64,000 nucleotides of DNA from Abelmoschus esculentus. Lineage: Eukaryota; Streptophyta; Magnoliopsida; Malvales; Malvaceae. The notes beneath the pieces are model-generated. The model did no database searches, was not told the DNA's origin, and saw nothing but the letters and a program-made list of their open reading frames with translations. The translations under genes and the position numbers were made by a program. Location: assembly GCA_035048815.1 (NCBI GenBank), contig JAUCBN010000011.1, positions 20,538,001 through 20,602,000 of the forward strand. The letters run 5' to 3'. This document shows, in pieces, positions 23,827 through 34,883 of the stretch (positions are counted from its first letter, which is position 1; each line of letters starts with the position of its first letter).

Positions 23827-25899
23827 CTAATTCAGTTGTTCCCCCATAAGGATTGCTTGCTTCGGCTCGCACCGCCATGTAAAATCACCCGTACCAAGCA
23901 CTTCTTGATCACTATCCCCATGTTCAAGAGGTACTTCACTCATCGACCCAGTATTTTCTCTCTCCGACAATACTTCCTCACTGAAGTTTGCCGCCCCATT
24001 GCTCCTCGGCAATGCAACACCCATCAACACTTCGGTCCCCTTGAAGTTCGATGCATCGGCCACCTTGTCCACGGATGGCTCCTCAATGGCATCCACGTCA
24101 ATAGGCTCAGGCAACACATGCCTCACCAAGGAAATGTCCCCAACTGTCGCTTCTTTCACGATGACTCCTCGGCTTGGAGCATCCTCGACATGCTGAATAA
24201 CTGTCAGCTTCTTGGTCCCTTGTCCGATGTCTCGTCGTACTGACACAATACATCGTTGGCTTGGATCCAAGATGCATACGACGTTGGCACACGGAATGAT
24301 GATCGCTTGAACACGGTCAAGGAAGTTTAGTCCCAAAATAAATTCAAAGTCGTCTAGTTCGATTACCTTGAAGTCTTCCTTGGACTTCCAATCACCAATC
24401 TGCAGATCAACTTTCCGCACAGTCCCTATAACAGGAGCTTCCTTGGCATTCACAGTCTTGATCTTGTCGGTTGAATCCATAACTTTAAGACCAAGTTCTA
24501 TTGCAACCTTCTTGGACATGAATAGATCGCTGGCCCCGGTGTCCACCAAAGCACTCTTCGATCGTCCCGCCACGTTGATGTCAACAAACATCAATCCATT
24601 CTGCTTCTTGCCTTTCTTCTTGGCAGAACTCAGAATCATCGAGCCAAGCATCGCAGCCTCATCACCCTTGGGCTCATCCTTATTGGACTGCTTCACTCGA
24701 TCAGGGCACTTTCACGCTCTATGCGGCCCCTTACAACGGTAACACTTGCGACCCGTCACCTTCGACTTTCCACCTTTCACACTGGCGATTGCACCAAGTC
24801 TACCTGGTTCACCATCTGAATCGTCGTCCTTATGGACAATGGCATCGAGGCGGCTCTTCTTCTTTGGACAATCCTTCACCATGTGAGGACCATTACAATG
24901 ATGGCACCTTACAGTTCCTCGATCCTTTTGCTCATATGGTTTCTCATACCGATTAGACTTGGGGGATGGCTTTCCCTCGACACTCTTCTCTTCAAAAACT
25001 TCCTCGTCTCCCTTTCCATTACCCTTATCTCGGGGCTTGGAAGACTCATTTCTAATCTCAAATTCTGCAACGGATTCAGCAGCAGCCATCGCTCCTGAAA
25101 GGTCTTCAACACCCATTCTCTTCAGCTCCATTCTTGCCCATCTCTGGAGACCAGATTTGAAGAGATACAAACCTTCCGATTTGCTGAAATCTTTGATTTA
25201 CAGTTTGAGTTCAGTAAAACTTTTCACATAATCTTGAATTAAGCCGTCGTACTTCAACTGATAAAGTTTGTCTCGATCTTCCTCGTTGGCATTCTTTGGA
25301 TAAAAATGCTCCTTAAACTCAGACTGGAAATCCTTCCATGTCCCAATTGGAATGTCGTCGTCATCCGAATCAGAACATTTGTTTCACCACCATAACAAGG
25401 CAACATCAGTCAAATAGACTACTGCATTGTTCACCTTTTCAGCATCGTCAGTGATGCTCATTCCTTGGAAGTATTGCTCCATGTACTAGATGAAGTTCTC
25501 AACATCTTTCGCCGACCTGGTTCCATTGAATTCCTTGGGTTTAGGGATGTCCTTCAATGGTTTAGGTGTGGTTGGATTTAACACACCGTTCCGCATAGAA
25601 GCCTGATAAACCAGAACTTCCGCCTTGAGTCCCAACATTTCTTCCCTCAATGCCTCAAACTTGGCTTCGAGAGCATCTCTCTTTACCTCTAGTTTATCAC
25701 CTTGGTCATCCAGTTCCTCGAGACGTACGTCCACTACGTCGATTCGCTCCCCAGAATCCTTCACAGATCCTTCAAGCCTAGTGACCCTCTCCTCAAGTGC
25801 AGACAAATTGTCCCTTGAGTCAGCTCGACTTTCATTGTTAGCCTGGGTTTCCACACTCTTCTGGCCAGCAGCAACAACAGTATCCCTCTTTGGTGCCAT
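23827..25899 (-). pseudogene. gag-protease polyprotein, one frame with four internal stops
   Basis: A single 690-codon frame from MAPKRDTVVAAGQ (25,899) to QAILMGEQLN (23,830). Residues ~30-105 form a charged coiled coil (LEERVTRLEGSV, VRLEELDDQGDKLE). Next is the retrotransposon gag domain (PKPKEFNGTR, YLTDVALLWW, YLFKSGLQRWARMEL). Two CCHC knuckles follow: CHHCNGPHMVKDC and CYRCKGPHRA.KCP (a stop inside the second). The protease has an intact LVDTGASDLFM active site. Stops lie at about 25,485, 25,387, 25,196 and 24,714; each fits one C-to-T or G-to-A change. The frame ends about 160 bp before the purine tract, with no room for reverse transcriptase. Gag would pack RNA into particles and the protease mature it. 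Confidence 0.9.
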
Positions 25900-25962
25900 C
25901 TCAAACTCGATGCTTCGTATCTTGAACAGCCTAACATTGCTCGAACAAGGCTCTGAGCTCTC

Positions 25963-25974
25963 GCTCTGATACCA
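25963..25974 (-). other. Primer binding site of the gag-protease element
   Basis: Minus strand TGGTATCAGAGC, a perfect match to the plant initiator-Met tRNA primer consensus, two bases inside the 5' LTR. Confidence 0.93.
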
Positions 25975-25976
25975 CT

Positions 25977-26276
25977 TGTCACGGGGTTAGAGTTTTCGCA
26001 CAGGGACTTCTACCCGTGCGACACCTCGGGTCTCTCTCATGCCTGAGGATCAGCCTTAACGATCTCCGATGCTAACTGGTTTCGCCCTCCCATGGGCTCA
26101 TCAGGGAAGCAGGGATAGCTTCCGACTAGTGTTGTGCGCGATCAGCACGCCCATTCCAGATGGGATGACTACTTGGCACATACTACACTCTTAATGCTAT
26201 CCCGCTCCCAAGCTTTAAGCACTACCAGAAAGTATCTCGCTCGGTCTCGCGTAGTCACGACGAACGGTCCGTGACA
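25977..26276 (-). repeat. 5' LTR (type A) of the gag-protease element
   Basis: 300 bp, minus strand TGTCACGGACCGTTCGTCG to CCCCGTGACA. I see no good TATA box in it, in contrast to the type B LTR. Confidence 0.92.
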
Positions 26277-26280
26277 CAAT

Positions 26281-27838
26281 CCTTTAAATGTTTGACTTTT
26301 TATTAATAATAATAATTATTATTTTATTAAAAAATTTAAAATTCCACTTTTAAAAGAAATTAAAACTTGCTTAATATTAAATGTAGGAGCATTATAATTA
26401 AATAATTACAATCAATTGTTATTCTGATATCAAATAATAGAATCTTTATTTCGATGGGATAAGTTAAGATACTAAATATATAAAATCTTAAAACTTTTTT
26501 ATTAAAACTTTTTTTTAACATTTTATCATTTTAATCATTATTATATATCATTTAAGTGCAGAAATATTGTATTTTAATAAAATTAATGATGACTCAACAC
26601 TTATATTTAATTTTTTAGTTTTTATTTAAGTTACAAAATTAAAAATAATTATCAAATGATTTAATTAAATATTTTATAATTAAATTTTACTAAAATTATT
26701 TGAAATTCACAAAATTATAAAACTAGATTTTAAAATTATTTACGAAACAAAAGTAATTAAAATAACTTTATAAAATTTTTAAATATAAACTTAATTTTCA
26801 CTAATCTTATAAAATTGATTATACATTTATTAGTTTAATGATAGCAAGCTCACTAATTTTATAAATTTTATTCTCACACTAGATATATTCGAAATTTTTT
26901 CTTATTCTAACAAATTATAGAATAAAAAATATAATGCTAAAACTTGAGGCTAACATAGCGAAAAGAGTTTAAAATTTTATCTTCTAATTTTAAGAATAAG
27001 AATAAGAAAATTTAAAATAAAAAGGTAGATACTAATAAAGTTATCAATAATATCTTTTAACATCTCTTTTTTAATTTTTACCTAATAAAAATAAAATATA
27101 AAAAATAAATGTTATACACAAAAAATAAATTAAAACAATATTTTTTTTCACAATATTAAAGCTGAAATAAATTATTTCTCATACTAATATAAATATTATA
27201 ATGAAAATTTATTAAATTTACATAAATTAACAATATATATATATATAACATAAATTATACCTAACATTAAAGAGAAATAATAAATAATAATAAAATTATA
27301 ATTAAAAGTTGAAGTTGTTTAATAAATGAGTAAACTATATAGTTTTAAAAAAATAATTTATTTTTAAAATAATAACTAATAAGAAAATAAATAAATTAAA
27401 TAGTTGATTTAAAAATAAGGTTAGCAAGACATAAAATCCATAAACATAAAAAAAATACGAAAATAATAGATTAATATTAAATAAAAATAATAAATTAACA
27501 TCCCTTTAAAACTAGAGAAAAAATTTTACTTTTTTTTTCATTTTATTATCTAACAACAAAAATATTAAAAAATAGTTTTGTTCTGATACTAAATGATTAA
27601 AATCTAAATTCTCTTTAATATCAAATAATTAGAATTCTAATATCAATGGATAATGTTAAGATAATTATTTTTACAATCGAATTAAAGATGTCATAAACTA
27701 TATATGCTTAAATTTAAATAAAAATTAGGGCGAATGACTAATTAAATATAAAAATGGTAATAATTTTGTTTTTATAAAATTTTAAATATAAAAAATAGTA
27801 GCTTAATACATAATTGAGAGTTTCTCCTATTCTCACAA
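26281..27838. repeat. AT-rich repeated block, copy A, middle part
   Basis: Collinear with 41,654-43,313 of copy B (for example AGGCTAACAT, GAAAAGAGTTTAAAATTTTA). Several TCTGATAYCAAATAAT words (26,424, 27,582; also 41,811 and 43,057) look like decayed, inverted primer-site regions of old LTR elements. Ends at the Copia insertion, whose 5-bp target duplication CACAA is 27,834-27,838. Confidence 0.85.
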
Positions 27839-28495
27839 TGTTAGATTATTTTTTTTTGAAAATAAACCAATCAATTAATTAGCCATAAATGGCATCCAAA
27901 ATAACCAAATGTTCAATACAACTCTGTATATCAAACGAAAAAATAAAAGGAAACTCCAAACCCACCACCCACTTAGCCAATTCATGTGCTACCCGATTAG
28001 CCACTCGGTTCACATGAACCGCCTTAAAATTCCTATTCGAATGCTCCAAAGAGAAGGCCTCCTTGAGATAAATAGCAGCTAACGATCGATCCAAATGTGA
28101 AGCATTAATTTTGTTAATAACCGCAATCGAATCCCCTTCAATAATAACATTATTCCAATCATTATCAACAACAATCTTAAATTTAACACGTATGTATAAT
28201 GTATATTGCTATTATAAAGTTTAACACGTAATTAAGTGACCAATTATGTTACACGTGTTATAGGTATTAAATTTTCATGAAATTAAAAGTGTAGATACCA
28301 TAAGGTGTATTTATAATTTAATGAGGGGCAAAATTATAAATACTTAATAGTTGGAAGATCAAACCCTCTAGAAAAACTCTATTAATTAATTCAGGTACAC
28401 TTCCGTATTCAGTTTATTTATTTTGTTGTTCTTAATGATTTGACATGTATAGATCTTGGGTTTATATTCGTATTGAATATATTTTAATTCTAACA
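27839..28495 (+). repeat. 5' LTR of the Copia, interrupted by a LINE piece
   Basis: Starts TGTTAGATTA at 27,839; a LINE fragment follows at once, and LTR sequence resumes at about 28,187 (CACGTATGTATAATG), running to TTCTAACA at 28,495. Compared with the 3' LTR it also lacks about 120 bp in the middle (around 28,353). It may lack a few bases at the LINE junction. Confidence 0.88.
27850..28186 (-). pseudogene. 5'-truncated LINE fragment with RNase H domain and poly(A)
   Basis: Minus strand frame open from about 28,182 to a stop at 27,879. It reads IIEGDSIAVINKI, then HLDRSLAAIYLKEAF, then VHVNRVANRVAHELAKW: the C-terminal RNase H domain (RVT_3) of plant L1-type LINE ORF2. A short 3' tail ends in an A run (plus-strand T run 27,848-27,857). 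A 5'-truncated copy is the usual product of target-primed reverse transcription. It lies in the Copia LTR, orientation opposite to the Copia; the target duplication is not clear. Confidence 0.85.
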
Positions 28496-28497
28496 AG

Positions 28498-28509
28498 TAG
28501 CATCAGTGC
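28498..28509 (+). other. Degenerate primer binding site of the Copia
   Basis: TAGCATCAGTGC, nine of twelve bases matching the consensus TGGTATCAGAGC, two bases inside the 5' LTR. Confidence 0.7.
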
Positions 28510-30390
28510 TATAATTATGTTGAGTCATTAAGATTATAAATTTTGGGTTTTATCGACATGAATATTAAGGTTTGATAGTTCATATATATTTTTAATAAAA
28601 AATATTCTTATTTGAATCTATCAAATTTCGGTTTTTAAGTTTACAATTGGTTTGGAATTTAATTCCATTGATTTTCATTTTTCGTTTTGTATGGATCAGA
28701 TTTAATCAATGTCAATTAATTTTCGATTCTATTAATTCAGTTTGGTTTTTAAATCCATTAGTTTGAATTCCTTTGTTTGCCATAATTAATAAATTTAGGC
28801 AGTAATCGATTTTAGATTACTAACCCTACATTTTATTGTCACCCTAAATACTTTAGGATTTTATTATTTGCGGTATAAATGAAAACGATGAGAAATATGT
28901 TTTTATTTTAATTAAGTTAATGATAATTATTTTAGGTTTATATATTATTGTTAATTTATAGAATATATATTTTATTTAAAATATGTATTTACTTCGGCTG
29001 GATCAAAATTTAGTTTTGATCATTGGGTATTGAGTTAAACCTTTAGATTTAAATATATATTAAATTCGGTTAGATCAAAACTAAAAGTTTTGATCGTTAG
29101 TAATAAAAGAATATAATTAATTTGGTTTTGTCGTGATAAATTTATCATATGATTCAGAAACTTTATAATCAGTTTAGCTATTGAAGCTTTATATTTGATT
29201 TATATTTATTAACTTATGATTGAATGATCTTTCGGCATGTTACTTTTTAAAGTATACTACTTTACATAGTTAATTATAATATTAAGTTTTGTATGATATT
29301 TTTGTATTTTGTTTTTAGTTAAAAATTAAATATTTTGATCGAATTTATTTTTAGTAAAAATATATTTAAGGAATTTTTGAAGAACAGTCAAAGATTTCGG
29401 CTCTTTGGATTCTGATAGCCCCATTAAGACCTTAATTTGGTTTACTTTGAAAACTCAAGTGTTATCAAAAATTTCAGCTTTGACTGTTATGAATATTAAG
29501 TTTGAATATTGGTATATTTATGTTATATATTTTAAGAAAAATTAATTGAAGCATTAAGTCATCAAAGTGATCTTTATTGTGGAAATTATTTTATTTTAAA
29601 ATATAGAAGGTTTTGTGCATGTAATTTAGTTTATGCTAATATTAATCGGCCCAAAGGAAGATTAATAATTAGTAATATTACATGTGCATCTTTGGTAATA
29701 AACATGTGCTAATTATTCAGTTTTATATGTGAACAATAAATCGCCCCAAAGGAAGATTTATGTTTAACATATTCTTATTATCAATGTTTAATTACTACAT
29801 CAAGATATCACTTACAAATTAATATTTTTTAGATAAAATATTAATGGAGTGTCTCATATCTTGTAATGATGTTACCTTTATTCAAATTTGTTATTATTTT
29901 GATTATCTTTTACTTTGAGTAAAAGATAAAATTAATATATATATTGAAACAATTAGATTCATATTTTGGCTTCAGATATCTAATATTTTAATAGATTAAT
30001 TGAAACATAATGTCACCAAAGTGACCGCTTTTGTGTAGATTAGTTTATTTAAGATATTAAGATAATTACGAGTCTTTGTAATTTATGTGTTTATTAATTG
30101 GCCCAAAGGAAAATTAATATTTGACCGAATTACAACAACAACTGTGGTGATAAATGTGTGATAATTATATGATATTTTATGTGAACAATACGTTAGTCCA
30201 AAAATTAATCTATTGTTTGACATAGTTTATTTTCAATGTTTGATTGCTACAAAAAGAGTATCGCTTACAGTTAATATTATTGTCCAAAGACTTGATATTA
30301 ATGTTGTGCTTGGTATCTTGAAGGGGAACTAGCCATTATTTTGAATTTATTGTTTACTTATGGATATTTATTTGAGCTTGTTTATTTACT
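28510..30390 (+). other. Copia untranslated leader with an internal ~490-bp duplication
   Basis: AT-rich and without coding frame. A segment with the words TCAAAGTGATC, GGCCCAAAGGAAGATTAAT and TGTGAACAATA (about 29,550-29,860) recurs in diverged form at about 30,010-30,330 (TCACCAAAGTGACC, TTGGCCCAAAGGAAAATTAA). Both copies keep the same word order, so it is a tandem duplication, not chance. Confidence 0.7.
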
Positions 30391-30394
30391 TATT

Positions 30395-31230
30395 TTTGTT
30401 CTATATTTAGGTAATTTATCTTTATTATAATATCTGTTGAATACATTCTACACTCATGTTTAGTGAAATTAATTTCAAGGAATAGAAAAAGACACTTATA
30501 TATAGTATTTGGTGGTATGAACATAGAACTTGCACTAAGTGAATAACAACTTGTACCTCTCACGGCGGTAAGCATTCATAAATAGGAATTTGATAGGTGA
30601 GTTTGTTCAAGTTGCATAAGTCTAATGATCATAAAGCACAATATTTAGAAACTTTTAAGAGCACAAATCTAAATAAATTATTCATACTAAGGATTTTCTT
30701 GGTAAAATTGAGAAAAAAAGTTATTACTAATTTTTTAAGATTAACATGACATAATTTTTGGTTTACTTGATGTCTATGAAGTATAAAGATCAAGGAAATG
30801 TGAGAGAATATATTATATTGCTTCAAAACTTAAGGCACATAAGATCAAACTTTATAACAATTGTTTGTTCTTATAATTTTAGTATAGCTTCCTATACAGT
30901 TTAACTAATTCAAAATTAGTTACAATTATTAAAGGAGAAATAAACTTCAAATGAAATTATTTCTCATTGTGTTAAAGAGGAAGAAAAGTTGAAGCATTAT
31001 AATTATAAAAAATACTCAATCAGTTAGTGCTCTTTGGTTAGTGTCTTTAAGAATAAGGGCACTAAAAAATATATTAGAATGAAGTTGCTAAGGGTCCTAC
31101 TCAAAAGGTATAACAATAAGTTATAAAGTGTTGGTTCTTTTGTGTAAGCTAGGATACATGTTAAGAAAATAAACTTCAAAAGTAAGCAATTACTTAGGCT
31201 ATTTTGAGTGATCCATGGACTGTAAATTTT
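30395..31230 (+). pseudogene. Decayed Copia gag
   Basis: Only fragments in changing frames remain. Around 30,755-30,835 the sequence still spells the gag phrase SMKYKDQGNVREYI and ASKLKA, and around 30,945-31,000 a phrase close to ELISHCVKEEEKLKH, both typical of the UBN2-type gag of Tork/SIRE Copia elements. No long frame is left. It ends near a remnant of the zinc-knuckle and protease junction; protease and integrase proper are missing. Confidence 0.65.
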
Positions 31231-31239
31231 ATGATCCCA

Positions 31240-31802
31240 CAATTAAGATTATTTTAATGAGAGATTTATAACATTTTTAGGATTTTGAGTTTGGAGGGAG
31301 AATAAGGTTAGATACATTGTTGTTAAGGAGGATTTAAATATTAATTTAATTCCTACTATCACTTTCTACGATGTTTAGGTTTTCACACCTATCATTAATT
31401 AAAAAGTGAATCAAGTACATCAGCAAAACAATGTTGAACAACTCTCGTTTAAGATAAGATAATTATTTTTTAGAAGAACAAACTCAACAACCTCAAAACA
31501 ACCTCAAAAAAAGTGTCTTTAAAGATATCCATGAGAGGAAAGAGAAATACTATTCAGGATTATTACTTAGTATTTCATCAAGAAAATAAAGATAATAATG
31601 GAATGATAAAAGACAACCTGATCAGTTTCTTTTATCAAACCATAAAAGTTTTAACTCTCAAAAGTGGATTGATGTTATTCAAAAGAGTATAATTTTATAC
31701 AAGACAATAAATTTTAGGAACTTGTCTCATTACCTTAAGGTACAAACCAATTGGTTGTAAATTAATATTTAAAACCAAGAGTGATGTAAATGATAACGTG
31801 TA
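31240..31802 (+). pseudogene. Copia pol segment just before reverse transcriptase, and its first part
   Basis: Fragments in the order expected for the end of the integrase linker and start of reverse transcriptase: a phrase like FEFGGENKVRYI (about 31,283), then DIHERKEKYY (31,530), then NSQKWIDVIQKSI (31,660-31,700), then NWL and KTKSDVNDNV at 31,770-31,800. The last phrase is cut by the LINE and continues as NDNVYKYKAYLVSKGY after 34,884. Multiple stops and frame changes; non-functional. Confidence 0.8.
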
Positions 31803-32026
31803 ACATTCATGGGAAGAGTGTAGGCATTTGCAGAGAAAAGTTCTCTTTGATCCTGAAATCCGGCAATGATTCTGTCCTTTAATCTATTCTAATTCTATAT
31901 AATTTATGGAGAGAGAAAAACGTTGCAGTGATCGTTGGGTCAATCCCACAACATTTAAGGGTGGTGTATTTAGGCGAAGGCCCAAGGTGATTTTGAAAAA
32001 CGAAGATCGGATAGGGGGTTAGGACG

Positions 32027-33702
32027 ATGTTCATTTACAATTTACCAAAACAATTACATTAGAAGGGGGCGTGGCAGGTTTTTGATCGACATAGAATGGT
32101 TATTGATGTTTTCATCCCATTGAAGAGAGCAAGAGATGGTTCTCGATTTGGTTTTGTCGGGATGGAATCAAGAATAGATGTGGAAAGAGTGATAGAACGC
32201 TTTGATGGTTTTCAGCTATATGGTTCGCGGATCGGGGTGAAATGGGCACAATATTCATCGAGGAAAAATTTTGGTGGCGTAAAAAGCAGACTTCCAAGGA
32301 TAGGGATGATTGTTTGGATCATTTTAGGAAGGTCACATAGTCTCCTAGAGGGGATACAGTTGATAGGAATAGATTGGGTAGGATTTCTGATCAGGTGAAT
32401 AAGGGGGATCAAAAAGTGGAGGAGACGTTACATCAAGTTAAGGAAGAGAGTAGACGATCCGTATTGGGTGTGATTGATTTTGATAAATTGAAAATTTTAA
32501 AATATTGTGCATTAGGTTTTTGTCGTTCTTCTTACCAGATTGTGGAACTTGCAAAGGAATTCTGGAACGCGAAAATGGAAGGGATTTCGATAATGAGAGT
32601 GGCAGGCTCTTTGGTTTTGTTGATGCTCGAGGATACGTCTAAAAGGGACCAGGTGGTAAAGAGTGGGATTTTAGATACCTGCCTGGAAAATGTTCACGCT
32701 TGGGAACTGGGAGCACCGTTACCAAATCGTAGGGTATGGCTTTCAGTTAGTGGTATTCCGATTTTTCTATGGTCAAAGGAATCTTTTAGGAACATTGCGG
32801 CCTTATGGGGTGAATTGGTGTGCATAGATATTGAAACGTTGCATCCGTCATCTTTTGAACAAGCTCGATTTCATATAGAAACTGTTTGGAATCTACATAT
32901 TGATGAGCGGATCGATTAATAGTTGGGTAATATTTTCTTTGTGATTCGGGTTACGAAAATTGAGGAAGCCATTGAACTCAAATGTCATTGTAGTTGCGAG
33001 TTGTCGGAGGAGATTTCTGCTTTAGAGGAAGATGAATAGATAAATGCTGATAAAATTCGAATAGATTCCATCGATAAAAAACAATGTGAGGAATTCGGTA
33101 CCTTTGTGCCCAATTATTTAGATGACGATTGTGCTAGTTCACAGTTCAGGTTGTTGGAGACGGTACCGAGAATTGACTTGCGTGTGTTGAGCCAGGATAG
33201 TGGTAGGGATGATGAACTTGTTGGTATAGTGAGCAGAGATATGGAGGAGGGTGCGAGTAGTTTTGTGTCACATGTGGATGTTGAGGTATCGAGAAGGATT
33301 GAGGAGGCGGTTGGTACTTCGAGGCGGGGTTTGGATGAGCCGAGCCCAGTTGAGCAAGGGCCCATGTCGGAAATTCAGAGGGTTTTTGAAGCAGATATTA
33401 TTGAAATTGATGGGGTTAGCCGTCGCGTGCGTAATGTTTCAGAGGTGTTGAACTTTCAAGATGCAACGAAAGTTATTAAGAAAGGGAGTGGAAGGCCGAA
33501 GAAGAAGGGGATGGGTAGGGATGGTGTGGTGAATGGTTCTCTTTCTGATTTGGATTTTATGCAGCGTAAGAAAGCGATACTGCGAGAGGCTTCAAAAACG
33601 ATTCATCTAGGCAATCTGATTGGGTCAGAAACTAAAGGTAACGAAGTTATTATTATTAACAAACTTGCACGCTTGATTGAAGCACGGGGGTGCACCAAAT
33701 AG
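32027..33702 (+). pseudogene. LINE ORF1 (RRM plus DUF4283-like nucleic-acid binding protein)
   Basis: Best start ATG 32,027 (MFIYNLPKQLH, the RNP2 part of an RRM). A TAG at 32,060 stands where a Trp is expected; the frame resumes with MVIDVFIPLKRARDGSRFGF (RNP1 = SRFGFVGM) and YGSRIGVKWAQYS. A frameshift near 32,280-32,380 leads into a second frame (32,374-32,917) with a DUF4283-like domain (LGFCRSSYQIVELAKEFW, WELGAPLPNRRVWLSVSGIP). A stop at 32,917 and another near 33,037 interrupt it; the C-terminal part (33,106-33,702) is acidic, then basic (KKGSGRPKKKGMGR). The protein would bind LINE RNA. Confidence 0.85.
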
Positions 33703-33711
33703 CAAGGACAG

Positions 33712-34730
33712 ATGAAGCTGTTGTCGTGGAATGTGCGAGGGCTTAATTCTTCATCAAAAAGGCATGGTGTTCAAAAGAAGGTCTTAAGTCAGGTTTGGTA
33801 CATAGATAATTTTGGGTCATGTTATTCTCTATCAATGGGTAGGTCGAGGGGAGTTTTGATTATTTGGGATTTGTCTTCCTTTAAGCTTTCTTCGTCTTAT
33901 TGTTGGAATAATTTGGTTTTAGTTGACGGGAGGATTGGAAAACAGTGATTTTTGGTGTTTATGCGCCTTGTTCCGTATTAGAACAAGTCTTATTGGGCTT
34001 TGGTGTTGAGTGCCCTTAGTGCTTGCGATTTGGAGGTTTGTGTGGGGGTGATTTTAATATGGTTTTGCGTGCAGATGAGCAGATAGGTTGTGCAAAAACT
34101 GTCCGAGGAATGTAATTGTTTAACTCTTTAGTGGAAGAGGTTGCTCTCTTGGATTTTCCGATTCAAGGGAAGAGATTTACATGGTTTGGATCAGGTAATA
34201 AGTGATGTCGTTTGGATTGTTTATTGATTTTGAATGGGTGGGTGGTGAAATTCCAATCAATTCTGAGTTTATAAGAAGAAGGAGAATCCACTCAGAATTT
34301 TCCTTAGGTGTGATGAAGTTTAATGTGGATGGGGCTTCTAGAGGTAAACCGGGTGAGGCAGAATGTGGGGAAGTTTTGCGTGATTCTGATAGTCGTATCC
34401 GAGCATTCTTTTCTGGTTCAATTGGGATAACGGATTCTAATGAAGCTGAGGTACGCGCTATTCATTATGCGTTGCTGATGTTGAGGGAGGCATCATGGGG
34501 GGAGGTGCTCTCTTTTATTGTGGAGTTTGTTTCTCGGATTGCTATTTCATGGGTACTTAATATGGAACAACGTCCGTGACGGTTGCGACATTGGTTTGTT
34601 TCCATTGATCGTTGTTGTGATGTACTGTCTAATGTTTGTTTCTCTAATGTCTTTAGGGAGGGAAATAGTTTAGCAGATATTTTGGCTAAAGGGGGTGTTG
34701 GCCGTAAGGCGTGGATATGGGTGTTCCGTT
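33712..34730 (+). pseudogene. LINE ORF2, endonuclease start fused to RNase H by deletion
   Basis: Starts MKLLSWNVRGLNSSSKRHGV (33,712), the opening of the APE-type endonuclease, 7 bases after the ORF1 stop. The next catalytic Glu block (LQETK) is missing because of a small deletion before VLSQVWYIDNFG. A stop at 33,946 and frame changes follow; SWIFRFKGRDLHGLDQ-like wording ends the endonuclease near 34,200. Then the sequence jumps to RNase H: MKFNVDGASRGKPGEAECGE (34,312), SNEAEVRAIHYAL, and GNSLADILAKGG ending at a stop near 34,730. The complete reverse transcriptase (about 2 kb in such elements) is gone. Confidence 0.88.
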
Positions 34731-34883
34731 GATTTTGGTTGGTGTTTTCCCTCTGTGTCACTTGCTTCGGTACTTTTTTCCTCCCACATAGGCTTAGGGG
34801 AGTTTTTTAATGAGGCTGAAGCAAGTGTGGCGATGTATGATTCTCTACTTCTTAATAAAATCATGCATCTTGCTGATCAAAAA

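Larger units (their letters stand above)
22269..26276 (-). mobile_element. Non-autonomous LTR retrotransposon with gag and protease only, and a foreign internal LTR
   Basis: Flanked by two 300-bp LTRs with TGTCACGG..CCGTGACA ends. CAAT is repeated outside (22,265-22,268 and 26,277-26,280). Copies B and C show the uninterrupted site (TTAGCAATAGTTT near 41,649; TTAGCAATCGTTT near 57,420). On the minus strand the order is LTR, Met-tRNA primer site, gag-protease, purine tract, a second and different LTR (23,668-23,055), its own primer site, 470 bp, purine tract, first-type LTR. There is no reverse transcriptase or integrase, so movement would need enzymes from another element. Confidence 0.88.
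31803..34883 (+). mobile_element. L1-type LINE, internally deleted, inserted in the Copia reverse transcriptase
   Basis: A 15-bp target duplication, AAATGATAACGTGTA (31,788-31,802) and AAATGATAATGTGTA (34,884-34,898), differs at one base. The 3' end has an A run just before the second copy. Inside are ORF1 with an RRM, then ORF2 with endonuclease start and RNase H end; the whole reverse transcriptase is missing. The long duplication and A tail are the marks of LINE insertion. Confidence 0.92.

Noticed and set aside
23468..23830. Two overlapping frames of 114-120 codons on opposite strands
   Set aside because: They lie within the type B LTR and its purine tract; composition explains them.
24368..25231. 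Plus-strand frames opposite gag-protease
   Set aside because: Shadows of the strongly coding minus frame.
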